DNA of 64,000 bases from Mycolicibacterium aubagnense (lineage in GTDB: Bacteria > Actinomycetota > Actinomycetes > Mycobacteriales > Mycobacteriaceae), in assembly GCF_010730955.1 (NCBI RefSeq), contig NZ_AP022577.1, forward strand, positions 4,650,001 through 4,714,000, given 5' to 3'. Made by a program: the position numbers and the translations under genes. Under the pieces are notes generated by a model. It saw only the letters and a program-made list of their open reading frames with translations. It did not search any database and had not been told where the DNA came from. Each line of letters opens with the position of its first letter. Position 1 is the first letter of the stretch. Of this stretch, positions 39,040 through 50,019 are shown piece by piece.

Positions 39040-39482
39040 CGCGGTGTCAGTGCGACCACCGGGATGGGCCGGGTCGTGCGCTTCTGATAGCCCGCGTACC
39101 GGTTGGCGTTGTTCTTGTTCACGACCTGCCACATCCGCGGGTAGTCCGGGTCGTCCCTGCCGACCACACGGGCGGTGACCGGGAATCGCTTTGGGCCGAC
39201 GTTGATTTCGATCTCGGGCTTGGCCTTCAAATTGAAGTACCAGCCGGGTGCCGTCGGCTCGCCGCCCTTGGATGCGACCACCAGATAGGCGTCGCCGTCC
39301 TTCGCGTAGGTCAGCGACGTGGTGCGCGCCAGGCCGGTCTTGGCGCCGACGGTATGCAGCAGCAGGCTGGGCGGGACACCGGGAATCTGATGTCCGATGC
39401 GGCCTTCCGTCTTCTGGTAGATGCGGTCGTGCAGCTTCAGCAACGGGAGGCCGAGATATTTCTCCCACAGGGGCATACTCAT
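39036..39482 (-). CDS. F420-dependent nitroreductase family (DDN-like, Rv1261c-like)
   Basis: 148 residues, single split beta-barrel domain: LLLHTVGAKTGLARTTSLTY, YLVVASKGGEPTAPGWYFNL, and VGPKRFPVTARVV are the hallmark blocks of deazaflavin-dependent nitroreductases such as Ddn. These reduce quinones or nitro compounds with F420H2 at the membrane. ATG at 39482 lies in an ATGA overlap with the HIT gene, so the two are coupled, as in Mtb Rv1261c-Rv1262c. An ATG two codons later is possible. Confidence 0.92.
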   Translation of the reverse strand: MSMPLWEKYLGLPLLKLHDRIYQKTEGRIGHQIPGVPPSLLLHTVGAKTGLARTTSLTYAKDGDAYLVVASKGGEPTAPGWYFNLKAKPEIEINVGPKRFPVTARVVGRDDPDYPRMWQVVNKNNANRYAGYQKRTTRPIPVVALTPR

Positions 39483-39925
39483 GTGCTCAAGTCTGCCTGC
39501 GGATCAGAGAGCCGCGCCACCGCCTCCAGTAGGATCTTTCCACTGGTTTCTCGGTCCGGATCGCGGCGTAACAGCATGCCCTTGGCGAACGCCAGCTTGT
39601 CGCCGGTCTTGCGCGGGACGACGTGCAGATGGATGTGAAATACCGTCTGAAACGCGGCTTTGCCGTCATTGATCGCGATGTTGTTGCCGTCGGCATGCAG
39701 GCCGGACTCCCGCGACGCCTGCGCGATGCGCTGGCCGAGCTTGGCCATACCGGCCACCACGTCCGGCGGGGTGTCGACCAGGTTCTCGTAGTGCCGTTTC
39801 GGGACCACGAGGGTATGGCCACGGGAGAACGGGCGGATGTCGAGGAACGCCACATAGTCGTCGTCCTCGTAGACGCGCACGGCGGGCGCCGTCCCGGCGA
39901 TGATGTCGCAGAACACACAGGCCAT
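39479..39925 (-). CDS. HIT-family nucleotide hydrolase (Rv1262c-like)
   Basis: 148 residues. The histidine triad reads FHIHLHVVPR, the family's HxHxHxx motif; CVFCDIIAG at the start and FLDIRPFSRGHTLVVPKRHYE are typical of HINT/Hit phosphoramidases acting on AMP-lysine or dinucleotide substrates. A CxxC (VFCD preceded by Cys 3) may bind zinc. ATG 39925 was chosen because it opens with MACVFCDII, the family N-terminus; an upstream in-frame start lacks support. Confidence 0.93.
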   Translation of the reverse strand: MACVFCDIIAGTAPAVRVYEDDDYVAFLDIRPFSRGHTLVVPKRHYENLVDTPPDVVAGMAKLGQRIAQASRESGLHADGNNIAINDGKAAFQTVFHIHLHVVPRKTGDKLAFAKGMLLRRDPDRETSGKILLEAVARLSDPQADLST

Positions 39926-39948
39926 CAGTCCACGGTAGGCCAGGCAGG

Positions 39949-40416
39949 TCAGACGTTGGTGGCCGCCCACTCCGACAACCGGCGGTCGCGCTCGGCGGCG
40001 TCGACCTCTTCGACCCGCGTCATCACGGCCCAGCGCTGACCGAACGGATCGACGATCGATGCGAACCGGTCACCGGTGACGAAAGTCTGTGCGGCTTCCC
40101 GGATTGTCGCTCCGGCGCGCTCGGCCCGGTCGACCACCGCGTCGACGTCGGGGCAGTACAGCACCACAGAATGCGTCACCGGGCCGCTGCGTGGCGGCGC
40201 GATCAGCTCGTAGTCGGGATTGGGATCGGACAGTTGCAGCCGGCCGGTACCGAAGTCCAGTTCGGCGTGTGCCACGGTGCCGTCACTCCCGTCCATCTTC
40301 TCGATCAGCTGAGCACCGAACACCTCGACGTAGAAGTCGATGGCGGCTGCGGCCCCGTCGATCACCAGGAATGGAGTGAGGCTGGTGTAGCCCTGGGGAA
40401 TTGGTTGCACACTCAC
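39949..40416 (-). CDS. VOC/glyoxalase-fold protein (PhnB-like)
   Basis: 155 residues starting VSVQPIPQGYTSLTPFLVID, the PhnB-type beginning; AIDFYVEVFGAQLIEKM and VDPFGQRWAVMTRVEEVD complete the paired beta-alpha-beta-beta-beta modules. The usual metal ligands of glyoxalase I (His/Glu) are not obvious, so enzymatic activity is uncertain; relatives act in antibiotic resistance or as unknown dioxygenase-like proteins. The GTG at 40416 was chosen on fold grounds. It diverges from the AraC gene with 27 bases between starts. Confidence 0.85.
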   Translation of the reverse strand: MSVQPIPQGYTSLTPFLVIDGAAAAIDFYVEVFGAQLIEKMDGSDGTVAHAELDFGTGRLQLSDPNPDYELIAPPRSGPVTHSVVLYCPDVDAVVDRAERAGATIREAAQTFVTGDRFASIVDPFGQRWAVMTRVEEVDAAERDRRLSEWAATNV

Positions 40417-40443
40417 GGCACCCAGTTTCGTAGGGTCGGTGGT

Positions 40444-41274
40444 GTGGCGGCTTGGAAAAACCCGACAACAGCTCCGCGGCTGGGTGTGGTCGGCCGTGCG
40501 AACACGGGCTCGGTGTTCGACCTGCATCAGTGGCAGCCGTCCGCCGCGGCAGCCGTCTGGGTCGAGTATCTCTGGTCGGTCATGTGGGACTTACGCGACG
40601 CAGAGCCGTTCGACAGCACCGTCATCACGTTTCCCGCGGTGCACCTGACCCACGAGTGGGGCACCGATGTTGTTCGGCACGGTCACCCGCTGCCGGCGAC
40701 GCTCGTGCACGGTGTGGTCGAGCGGGTGTTCGTCACCACGCTGTCGTCGTCGGGCTCGGTGGTGGGAGCGCGCTTTCGGCCCGGTGGTTTCGCGGCCCGG
40801 TTCGGCCGGGACGCCGGCGCGCTGACGGGCCGCGTCCTACCTGCTGACGACGAATTGTTTGGCACACCAGTCTCTTTTGCCGACGACATCGAACAGGCGG
40901 CCGCTGTTCTCGACGACGTGATCGGCGACCACACCGACGCGGACACCACCTACCGCGACCTGCTGACGCTGCTCGACCGGGTCGGCAACGATCCACAGCT
41001 GCACCGCGTCGAACAGGTGATGGCGCTGTCTCCCTGGAGCGAGCGCACCACCCAGCGACTGTTCCGCCGCTACGTCGGCGTGCCGGTGAAATGGGTGCTG
41101 TGCCGCTACCGCCTGCAGCATGCGGCGCTGCAGATCGAGACGGTCCCCGATCTCGACTTCGCCGATCTGGCAGTGCGTTTGGGCTGGTACGACCAGGCGC
41201 ATTTCATCAACGATTTCCGCTCCATGCTCGGCTGCACGCCGGGCGAGTACGCCACAAAACATCGCCGGCGATAG
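40444..41274 (+). CDS. AraC-family regulator with DUF6597-type sensor domain
   Basis: 276 residues. The N-terminal domain (HQWQPSAAAAVWVEYLW, FPAVHLTHEWG, GARFRPGGFAARFGRDAG) matches the DUF6597 sensor type; the C-terminal AraC DNA-binding domain has LSPWSERTTQRLFRRYVGVP as the first HTH and LGWYDQAHFINDFRSMLGC as the second with the PGEYA ending. GTG at 40444 is seven bases after a TAGGGT -10 (40431-40436), so leaderless. It diverges from the VOC gene, its probable target, with the shared promoter region only 27 bases long. Confidence 0.88.
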   Translation: MAAWKNPTTAPRLGVVGRANTGSVFDLHQWQPSAAAAVWVEYLWSVMWDLRDAEPFDSTVITFPAVHLTHEWGTDVVRHGHPLPATLVHGVVERVFVTTLSSSGSVVGARFRPGGFAARFGRDAGALTGRVLPADDELFGTPVSFADDIEQAAAVLDDVIGDHTDADTTYRDLLTLLDRVGNDPQLHRVEQVMALSPWSERTTQRLFRRYVGVPVKWVLCRYRLQHAALQIETVPDLDFADLAVRLGWYDQAHFINDFRSMLGCTPGEYATKHRRR

Positions 41275-41288
41275 GTAGTCTGCGCCGC

Positions 41289-44187
<2,899 letters not shown>

Positions 44188-44221
44188 TCTGCGTGTCTAC
44201 CAGTCACGCTAAGTTGGCCGG

Positions 44222-45301
44222 GTGAGCGAACAAGCTGCCGAGCCTGCCGACCGCGCAGAGCTGACCGACTGGTTGCTGGCCGAGGGGTTTACCGAAGACC
44301 AGATCAACGAGTCGTTCGCACCGGTGTTGCTGCCCGCCCGGCGAGCGTTGGGTGATGACGGCACCCGGCTGTCGGCGCGGCAGATCAGCGCGCAGCGGGG
44401 CATGGATCTCGATCGCCTGCAACGAATTCTGCACGCTGCGGGCCGGCCCCGCTCCGAGGATCCTGATGCCGCGCTCTACCTGCCGGTCGACGGCGAGTTG
44501 ATCGGATACGGGCAGCAGTGCATTCGGCTGGGCCTGCCCGAGGATGAGGTGGTGGCAGTGGTCCAGGTCATGGCTGACGGACTGGCCCGCACCGTCGAGG
44601 TCATGCGTGTTGCCGCGCTGTCCGCCATCGTGCAACCGGGAACCAGCGAACTGGACAGCGCCAAGGCGACTACGGCGCTCGTCAGTCGGGTCGCACCGCT
44701 GCTCGGCCCGATGATCCAGGACATGCTGCGCACTCAGCTGTTGCACGCGATGTCGGAGGAAGAGGTCAGCGCCAGCGAGCGGATTGCCGGCCGGCCACTG
44801 CCCGGAGCCGGGCAGGTATCCGTCGCGTTCGCCGATCTGGTGGGGTTCACCACCCTCGGTGAGCAGCTGCCGCCGGAAGATTTGGAGCGCCTGTCGCAGC
44901 GCCTGGCGGACTTGGCGCGCGATCTCGCCGAACCGCCGGTGCGATTCGTCAAGACCATCGGGGACGCCGTCATGCTGGTCAGCTCGGAGCCGGTGCCGCT
45001 GCTGAACATTCTGCTGCAATTGGTGGCGGCAGCTGACGACGACGAGACGCTGCCGCGGCTCAAAGCCGGAATGGCGACGGGGCCGGCAGTGAGCCGGGCG
45101 GGGGACTGGTTCGGCAGTCCCGTCAATCAGGCCAGCCGCGTGACGGGCGTGGCCCGGCCCGGCGCCGTCCTGCTGGCTGAATCAGCCCGCGAGGCGGTCG
45201 GTGAGGCGCCGGGTTTCGCCTGGTCATTCGCCGGTGCGCGGCGGCTGAAAGGTATCCGTGACGAGGTGAAATTGTTCCGGGCTCGGCGCGTCCAGGGCTA
45301 G
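44222..45301 (+). CDS. Class III adenylyl cyclase with N-terminal pH-sensing domain (Rv1264-like)
   Basis: 359 residues. The N-terminal half (to about 190) is the helical autoinhibitory domain that in Mtb Rv1264 makes the enzyme respond to acid pH. Catalytic residues are complete: Asp205 and Asp248 bind metal, Lys244 and Asp295 specify adenine, Asn302 and Arg306 stabilise the transition state; each is 17 positions before its Rv1264 equivalent, so the enzyme should be active as a homodimer. Makes cAMP in the cytoplasm. GTG start, probably leaderless; Mtb has the same neighbour order amiB2-Rv1264. Confidence 0.94.
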   Translation: MSEQAAEPADRAELTDWLLAEGFTEDQINESFAPVLLPARRALGDDGTRLSARQISAQRGMDLDRLQRILHAAGRPRSEDPDAALYLPVDGELIGYGQQCIRLGLPEDEVVAVVQVMADGLARTVEVMRVAALSAIVQPGTSELDSAKATTALVSRVAPLLGPMIQDMLRTQLLHAMSEEEVSASERIAGRPLPGAGQVSVAFADLVGFTTLGEQLPPEDLERLSQRLADLARDLAEPPVRFVKTIGDAVMLVSSEPVPLLNILLQLVAAADDDETLPRLKAGMATGPAVSRAGDWFGSPVNQASRVTGVARPGAVLLAESAREAVGEAPGFAWSFAGARRLKGIRDEVKLFRARRVQG

Positions 45302-45358
45302 TCGCGGCGCCGGCGCCCGATTTGCACCGGGCCGCGGACCCGGCTTACATGGGTAGAC

Positions 45359-46159
45359 ATGCCAGACATTGATCGTCGCAGCATGATGTCGATGGCGGGG
45401 CTGGGCCTGTTGGCCGCCACGCTCCCGATCGCCGAGGCCCGGGCCGATACGCCCGGAAAGCTGATCTTCGAGGACAACTTCGACGGACCGGCCGGATCGT
45501 CGCCCGATACCTCGAAATGGGAGATCGCGACGGCCCGCGAATCGATGAAGGACCCGACGTACTGGGAGCTCCCCGAGCACGTCGGCCAGTACCGCAACGA
45601 CCGCAAGAACCTTTTCCTGGATGGCAAGTCGAACCTGGTGATCCGTGCCGCGAAGGACGGAAACACGTTCTACGGCGGCAAGATTTTCGGCACCTTCCGC
45701 GCCGGCATCGGCCATACCTTCGAGGCTCGGATCAAGCTCAACTGTCTGACGCCGGGCTGCTGGCCGGCCTGGTATCTGGCCAACAGCGACCCGGTCGTCG
45801 GCGGCGAGGTCGACATCATGGAGTGGTACGGCAACGGGCACTGGGCCCCTGGTACCACTGTGCACGCCAACCTCAATGGCGGCGAACATGTTTCGCAGAC
45901 CATCGCGCCGGACAGCAATTGGCACACGTGGCGTTGCCAGTGGGACGACGCCGGTATCCGGTTCTGGCTCGACTACACCGACGGCGCCCAGCCGTACTTC
46001 AACGTGCCGGCCAAGTCGTTGCCCAACTGGCACTTCAACGATCCTGGCTACACCCTGTTCCCGATCATCGACCTCGCGGTCGCAGGTTCTGGTGGTGGCG
46101 ATCCTGGCGCCGGCACCTACCCGGCGGACATGTTGATCGACTGGGTGCGGATCTGGTAG
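45359..46159 (+). CDS. Secreted family 16 glycoside hydrolase (beta-glucanase)
   Basis: 266 residues. Twin-arginine signal: IDRRSMMSMAGLGLLAATLP, cut about residue 29. Catalytic motif EVDIMEW (ExDxxE: nucleophile and acid/base Glu) within a jelly-roll fold opened by LIFEDNFDGPAGSSPDTSKW. Likely an endo-1,3- or 1,3-1,4-beta-glucanase or related envelope glycan hydrolase. Its TAG is directly followed by the stop codon of the converging copper ATPase gene, with no base between. Not present at this place in Mtb. Confidence 0.92.
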   Translation: MPDIDRRSMMSMAGLGLLAATLPIAEARADTPGKLIFEDNFDGPAGSSPDTSKWEIATARESMKDPTYWELPEHVGQYRNDRKNLFLDGKSNLVIRAAKDGNTFYGGKIFGTFRAGIGHTFEARIKLNCLTPGCWPAWYLANSDPVVGGEVDIMEWYGNGHWAPGTTVHANLNGGEHVSQTIAPDSNWHTWRCQWDDAGIRFWLDYTDGAQPYFNVPAKSLPNWHFNDPGYTLFPIIDLAVAGSGGGDPGAGTYPADMLIDWVRIW

Positions 46160-48301
46160 CTACCGGCTGGGCTTGAAGCTGCGCAGTCGCAGGCTGTTGC
46201 TCACGACGAACAGCGAGCTGAAAGCCATTGCCGCGCTGGCGATCATCGGGTTGAGCAGGCCCATGGCCGCCAGCGGGATCGCCGCGACGTTGTAGGCAAA
46301 CGCCCAGAACAGGTTGCCCTTGATGGTCTTGAGCGTCGCTCGGGAAAGCCGGATGGCGTCGCCTGCCGCGCGAAGATCGCCGCTGACCAGGGTCAGGTCG
46401 GAGGCCTCGATCGCCACATCGGTGCCGGTACCCATTGCCAGTCCCAAATCGGCTTGGACAAGGGCGGCAGCATCATTCACGCCGTCACCGACCATCGCCA
46501 CGACCCGGCCCTGGTCCTGCAGCCGCTTGATCTCGTCGACCTTGTCGGCGGGCAGCACCTCGGCGATCACTGTATCGATGCCGACTTCGGCGGCCACCGC
46601 ACCGGCCGCGCGGGCGTTGTCGCCGGACAGCAGGACGGGAGTCAGACCCAGTTTCTTGAGATCGGCAATGGCTTCGGCAGCAGTGTCTTTCACTGTGTCC
46701 GAGACCACGATGACGCCCGCGATGGCGCCGTCGACCGCTACCCACACCGGGGTGCGGCCCTCGGATTCGGCGGTGCGTGCGGCGGACTGCAACTCCGGCG
46801 GGGCCTCCGTGGCCAGCCAACCGTACCGCCCGACGGCGACGTTGTGACCGTCCACCACGCCGGTGACGCCGCGACCGTCGTGGTTGACGAAGTCCGTGAC
46901 CGGCGGCAATGTGCCATCCTGGGCCGCGCGGGTTGCGATGGCCTGGGCGATGGGGTGCTCCGAAGCGTGCTCCAGCGCACCTGCGAGTCGTAATACGTTG
47001 TCGGACTGGGCATGTACCGCGGCCACCGTCATCTTTCCGGTGGTCACCGTGCCGGTCTTGTCCAGCACGACGGTGTCGACCTTGCGGGTCGATTCGAGCA
47101 CCTGCGGACCCTTGATCAAGATGCCCAGCTGTGCGCCGCGACCAGTGCCGACAAGCAGCGCCGTCGGCGTGGCCAGCCCAAGTGCGCAGGGGCACGCGAT
47201 GATCAGCACCGACACGGCAGCGGTCAGTGCGGCGCTGACCGGACCTTCCCCCGTCGCCGTGCTCGCCCCGAACCCGCCGGCGACCAGCCAGCCGATCAGC
47301 GTCAGCAGCGCCAGCCCGATGACCACCGGCACGAACACCGCAGACACCCGATCGGCGAGCCGTTGCACTTCGGCCTTGCCGCTCTGCGCATCGGCCACCA
47401 AGCGCGCCATCTGCGCCAGCTGGGTGTCCGCGCCGACGCGCGTGGCCCGAACCTCGAGGCGCCCACCGGCGTTCACCGTCGCTCCGGCGAGCTGGTCGCC
47501 GGGGCCGACCTCGACCGGGACCGATTCGCCGGTCAGCATCGACGCGTCGACCGCGGATGTCCCGCTGATCACGACGCCATCGGTGGCGACCTTCTCGCCA
47601 GGGCGGACCACGAACGTGTCGCCGACCGTCAATTGCTCGACGGGTAACCGGGTTTCGCGGCCGTCCCGGAGTACCGCCACGTCCTTGGCGCCGAGATCGA
47701 GCAGCGCGCGCAGCGCCGCGCCGGATTGCCGCTTGGCGCGGGTTTCGAAGAATTTGCCGGCCAGGATCAGCGTCGTGACGGTGGCGGCTACCTCCAGGTA
47801 GAGGTGCTCGCCGCCTGTGGTCAGCATCCATACCGACCAGAGGTACGAGGTGAGGACGCCGAGCGACACCAGGGTGTCCATGGTGGCCGCGCCGTGCCGC
47901 AGGTTGGTCCACGCGGCGTGGTGCAGCGGCCAGGCACCCCAGAACACCACCGGGGTGGTGAGCGCCAACGCCCACAACGGCCAGTGCGGGAAGTGCAGGG
48001 CCGGGATCATCGACAGGGCGAGCACCGGGATGGTCAGGGCCAGGGAAACCAACAGCCGCGGCAGGTACGCCGTTTCGGTTGGCGTATCGGCCTTGTCGAT
48101 GCTCGCGGTGTAGCCGGTGGCCTCCACGGCCACTACGAGGTCGTCGGTGGTCACGCTGTCCGGGTAAGTGATGGCCGCCTGTTCGGTCGCGAAGTTCACG
48201 GTGGCGTGAACTCCGTCAATCCGGTTGAGCCGCTTCTCGATTCGGGCAGCACATGACGAACACGTCATACCGCCCACGGACAGCGTGACCGACGTGGTCA
48301 T
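46160..48301 (-). CDS. Cu(I)-exporting P1B-type ATPase
   Basis: 713 residues. N-terminal heavy-metal domain with GMTCSSC (Cys 14 and 17), membrane CPC motif in [14 protein letters not shown], phosphorylation site [17 protein letters not shown] hinge, and the copper signature in the last helices ([35 protein letters not shown]). Pumps Cu(I) out of the cytoplasm. The ATG overlaps the stop of the upstream chaperone gene (ATGA), and the pair sits behind a CsoR-like palindrome. Mtb homologues CtpA, CtpB and CtpV belong to this class; no name chosen. Confidence 0.95.
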   Translation of the reverse strand: MTTSVTLSVGGMTCSSCAARIEKRLNRIDGVHATVNFATEQAAITYPDSVTTDDLVVAVEATGYTASIDKADTPTETAYLPRLLVSLALTIPVLALSMIPALHFPHWPLWALALTTPVVFWGAWPLHHAAWTNLRHGAATMDTLVSLGVLTSYLWSVWMLTTGGEHLYLEVAATVTTLILAGKFFETRAKRQSGAALRALLDLGAKDVAVLRDGRETRLPVEQLTVGDTFVVRPGEKVATDGVVISGTSAVDASMLTGESVPVEVGPGDQLAGATVNAGGRLEVRATRVGADTQLAQMARLVADAQSGKAEVQRLADRVSAVFVPVVIGLALLTLIGWLVAGGFGASTATGEGPVSAALTAAVSVLIIACPCALGLATPTALLVGTGRGAQLGILIKGPQVLESTRKVDTVVLDKTGTVTTGKMTVAAVHAQSDNVLRLAGALEHASEHPIAQAIATRAAQDGTLPPVTDFVNHDGRGVTGVVDGHNVAVGRYGWLATEAPPELQSAARTAESEGRTPVWVAVDGAIAGVIVVSDTVKDTAAEAIADLKKLGLTPVLLSGDNARAAGAVAAEVGIDTVIAEVLPADKVDEIKRLQDQGRVVAMVGDGVNDAAALVQADLGLAMGTGTDVAIEASDLTLVSGDLRAAGDAIRLSRATLKTIKGNLFWAFAYNVAAIPLAAMGLLNPMIASAAMAFSSLFVVSNSLRLRSFKPSR

Positions 48302-48501
48302 GCTGGTTGGACGACGTCGTATCCGGCGTCTTCGATCGCGGCGGCAACGGCGGCCGGGTCGGGCTCACCATCGACGCGTACGGTTCCGGCCGCCAGATCG
48401 ACCTCGACGCCGGTCACGCCGGCCAGCGGCTCGACAGCGGAGGTGATGGACGCGACGCAGTGTCCGCACGACATTCCCTGAACTTCAAGTACCTGACTCA
48501 T
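48298..48501 (-). CDS. copZ: CopZ-type copper chaperone (heavy-metal-associated domain)
   Basis: 67 residues, one HMA domain with metal site GMSCGHC (Cys 12 and 15) and the beta-alpha-beta-beta-alpha-beta layout. Carries Cu(I) to the ATPase encoded next, whose start overlaps its TGA. ATG 48501; a TATACT -10 (48513 to 48508) places the transcript start on or beside it, so it is leaderless. A 21-base palindrome lies over the promoter spacer. Confidence 0.93.
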   Translation of the reverse strand: MSQVLEVQGMSCGHCVASITSAVEPLAGVTGVEVDLAAGTVRVDGEPDPAAVAAAIEDAGYDVVQPA

Positions 48502-48507
48502 GCCCCG

Positions 48508-48534
48508 AGTATATACCCATAGGGGGTATGGGTA
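48508..48534. promoter_or_regulatory. Copper operon promoter and CsoR-like operator
   Basis: The palindrome TACCCATA-GGGGG-TATGGGTA (48514-48534) has perfect 8-base arms; the TATACT -10 of copZ is immediately next to it. CsoR-family repressors bind such TACCC...GGGTA dyads with a G/C core and let go when loaded with Cu(I). No csoR gene is adjacent, so the regulator would be encoded elsewhere; the assignment is inferred from motif and position. Confidence 0.7.
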
Positions 48535-48598
48535 GAGGTGTGAGGTGGGTCTCGGTCTTCCTCGTCTTTAGGTCGGGCCGGGTGGCATCCTGGTTCCC

Positions 48599-48802
48599 AT
48601 GGCACGCAAGGAAATCGACCCCATTCGAGCCAAGAGCGCTCTGGCTGTCGCAAAGCAGCACCCGGGCATGATCCTGTTCCTGGCCTCGCCCGCGATTGTC
48701 GCCGTCGTCCTCGTGGGCGTATTCGTCGGCACTGGTTGGGCGGTGTTGCTTGCGCTCGCCCTGCTCGTGGCCGGCGGCGTGGTGTTGCGGCGCAACCTCT
48801 GA
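48599..48802 (+). CDS. Small two-helix membrane protein
   Basis: 67 residues: a polar start MARKEIDPIRAKSALAVAKQ, then two hydrophobic helices (PGMILFLASPAIVAVVLVGVF and WAVLLALALLVAGGVVL), ending RRNL. Present as its own gene with an ATG and no in-frame overlap. It diverges from copZ, with the copper palindrome 65 bases upstream. Nothing indicates its function. Confidence 0.6.
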   Translation: MARKEIDPIRAKSALAVAKQHPGMILFLASPAIVAVVLVGVFVGTGWAVLLALALLVAGGVVLRRNL

Positions 48803-48839
48803 CGAAACCGGTGTTCGCCTCGGGTGAAAGGCTGTGTTC

Positions 48840-48872
48840 TTACAGCTGTAACGATGTAATCATGTAAGCATG
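48840..48872. promoter_or_regulatory. Palindrome plus three 8-base TGTAA repeats running into a start codon
   Basis: TTACAGCTGTAA (48840-48851) is a perfect palindrome. Its right end begins a tandem array with exact 8-base period: TGTAACGA (48847), TGTAATCA (48855), TGTAAGCA (48863); a fourth unit is degenerate (TGAAGC at 48871) and falls in the ATG at 48870. Eight-base spaced sites are typical for ribbon-helix-helix repressors that pack along DNA. TGTAAT at 48855-48860 can serve as the -10, giving a leaderless mRNA. Confidence 0.75.
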
Positions 48873-49421
48873 AAGCAACGTCATCCTGGCCAGGACCGCC
48901 GCGGCGGCTGGCAACAAGCGCAGCAGCCCGACGCGGGCGACGCCGCCGACTGGTTCGCCGGTCGGCTCCCAGACGAGTGGTTCGCCGGAGACCCGGACGT
49001 CACGGTGGACCGCGAGGAGATCATCGTCATCGGGCGGCTGCCCGAGCCGGAGAACCCGGAAACCGCTGCTCGGGCGTCCGGGCGCGTCGCACGCTTCCGG
49101 GAAGAGACCCGGTCTGAGCGCATGCGGATCGCCGACGAGGCGGAAGCGCGCTACGGCCGTAAAGTGGCCTGGGGAGTATCGGTGGGCGACTCGGAGCGAA
49201 CCCTGTTCACTCACTTGGCCGTTCCTGTGATGACCAGACTCAAGCAGCCGGAGCGTCAGGTGCTCGACACTCTGGTGGACGCCGGGGTGGCACGGTCGCG
49301 TTCAGATGCGCTGGCCTGGTCGGTACGGCTCGTCGGTGAGCATGCCGAGGAATGGCTCGCGAAACTGCGTGACGCCATGACCACGGTCGACGATCTCCGT
49401 GCGGAGGGCCCGCAGCTCTGA
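48870..49421 (+). CDS. Actinobacterial protein with ribbon-helix-helix-like C-terminus
   Basis: 183 residues. N-terminal part (DADWFAGRLPDEWFAGD-like, VTVDREEIIVIGRLPEPE) and middle GRVARFREETRSERMRIADEAE then KVAWGVSVGDSERTLFTHL are conserved-looking but unassigned. The end PVMTRLKQPERQVLDTLVD followed by VARSRSDALAWSVRLVGEHA has the strand-helix-helix pattern and RS.S.AL...VR signature of CopG/RHH regulators. The promoter holds an 8-base repeat array, so it probably represses its own gene. Family function unknown; not an obvious antitoxin because no toxin gene follows. Confidence 0.65.
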   Translation: MKQRHPGQDRRGGWQQAQQPDAGDAADWFAGRLPDEWFAGDPDVTVDREEIIVIGRLPEPENPETAARASGRVARFREETRSERMRIADEAEARYGRKVAWGVSVGDSERTLFTHLAVPVMTRLKQPERQVLDTLVDAGVARSRSDALAWSVRLVGEHAEEWLAKLRDAMTTVDDLRAEGPQL

Positions 49422-49485
49422 ATAACCATTGACGTTCGCCACCGGGCGGGTGCAGGCTCAAGGTACGGCCCGATGGGAGCGCGAC

Positions 49486-49959
49486 ATGAGCGATCGGTTG
49501 TTGAATTACATCGGAGAGATGCTGTGCGGTGGCCTGGATGCTGACCTCGCGTCTGCCCGTGTGCTCGGGCCGCGTGATTTCACGAAATTCCTGACCGACG
49601 ACGTGCGGCTGCACGTGATCCAGGGGCGGCTGGCGGCCGAGGAGTGGGGCACCGCGGAGCGGCACGGGCCGGTGCGGGTGCTGGCCACGCACATCGTCAT
49701 CACCGAGCACGGCCTGCTGTACGCGGCCGAGGTCGGCGGTCCGAATCCCGGTTACTACCTCGCGGCGCCGCGGACCTTGCTCGAACCCGTCGCCGACCAC
49801 ATCGCCGACAGTCCGCCGCCGTCCGGCGCGGCGGCGGCCGTCGACTGCCGACTGGACCATGATTTCGCGTCCATCTGGCAATTCGAGAGTGCGCTCCGTC
49901 ATCGTCTCGACTCCGATCCGGTCATCCGGGTTCAACTGTCGTCCGCGTTCGCGGCCTGA
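49486..49959 (+). CDS. Hypothetical protein
   Basis: 157 residues, soluble, acidic. ATG 49486 has a GGGAGC site six bases upstream; a longer frame starts at 49429 without one. Recognisable blocks: LLNYIGEMLCGGLDADLASA, RDFTKFLTDDVRLHVIQ and VRVLATHIVITEHGLLYAAE; no known motif identified. It lies 64 bases after the RHH-like gene on the same strand and may be cotranscribed. Confidence 0.6.
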   Translation: MSDRLLNYIGEMLCGGLDADLASARVLGPRDFTKFLTDDVRLHVIQGRLAAEEWGTAERHGPVRVLATHIVITEHGLLYAAEVGGPNPGYYLAAPRTLLEPVADHIADSPPPSGAAAAVDCRLDHDFASIWQFESALRHRLDSDPVIRVQLSSAFAA

Positions 49960-49969
49960 GTGATGGGTT

Positions 49970-49994
49970 CTTTGATGTCCCGTCGACGTCAAAG
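49970..49994. terminator. Hairpin between convergent genes
   Basis: CTTTGATGTC (49970-49979) pairs with GACGTCAAAG (49985-49994), ten pairs with one G-U, around a CCGTC loop. It lies in the 60-base gap between the hypothetical gene and the PGRS-protease gene and could terminate both. Confidence 0.6.
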
Positions 49995-50019
49995 CCTCAT
50001 GCGCAGTGCGGTTTTCACT

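Noticed and set aside
48847..48870. 8-base TGTAA repeats as a CRISPR or phage attachment array
   Set aside because: Units are far too short, no spacers, and they end in a start codon; an operator array fits better.
48870..49959. RHH-like gene and next hypothetical gene as a toxin-antitoxin pair
   Set aside because: The RHH-like protein is long (183 residues) and the second protein shows no RelE, MazF, PIN or other toxin motif; genes are 64 bases apart rather than overlapping.
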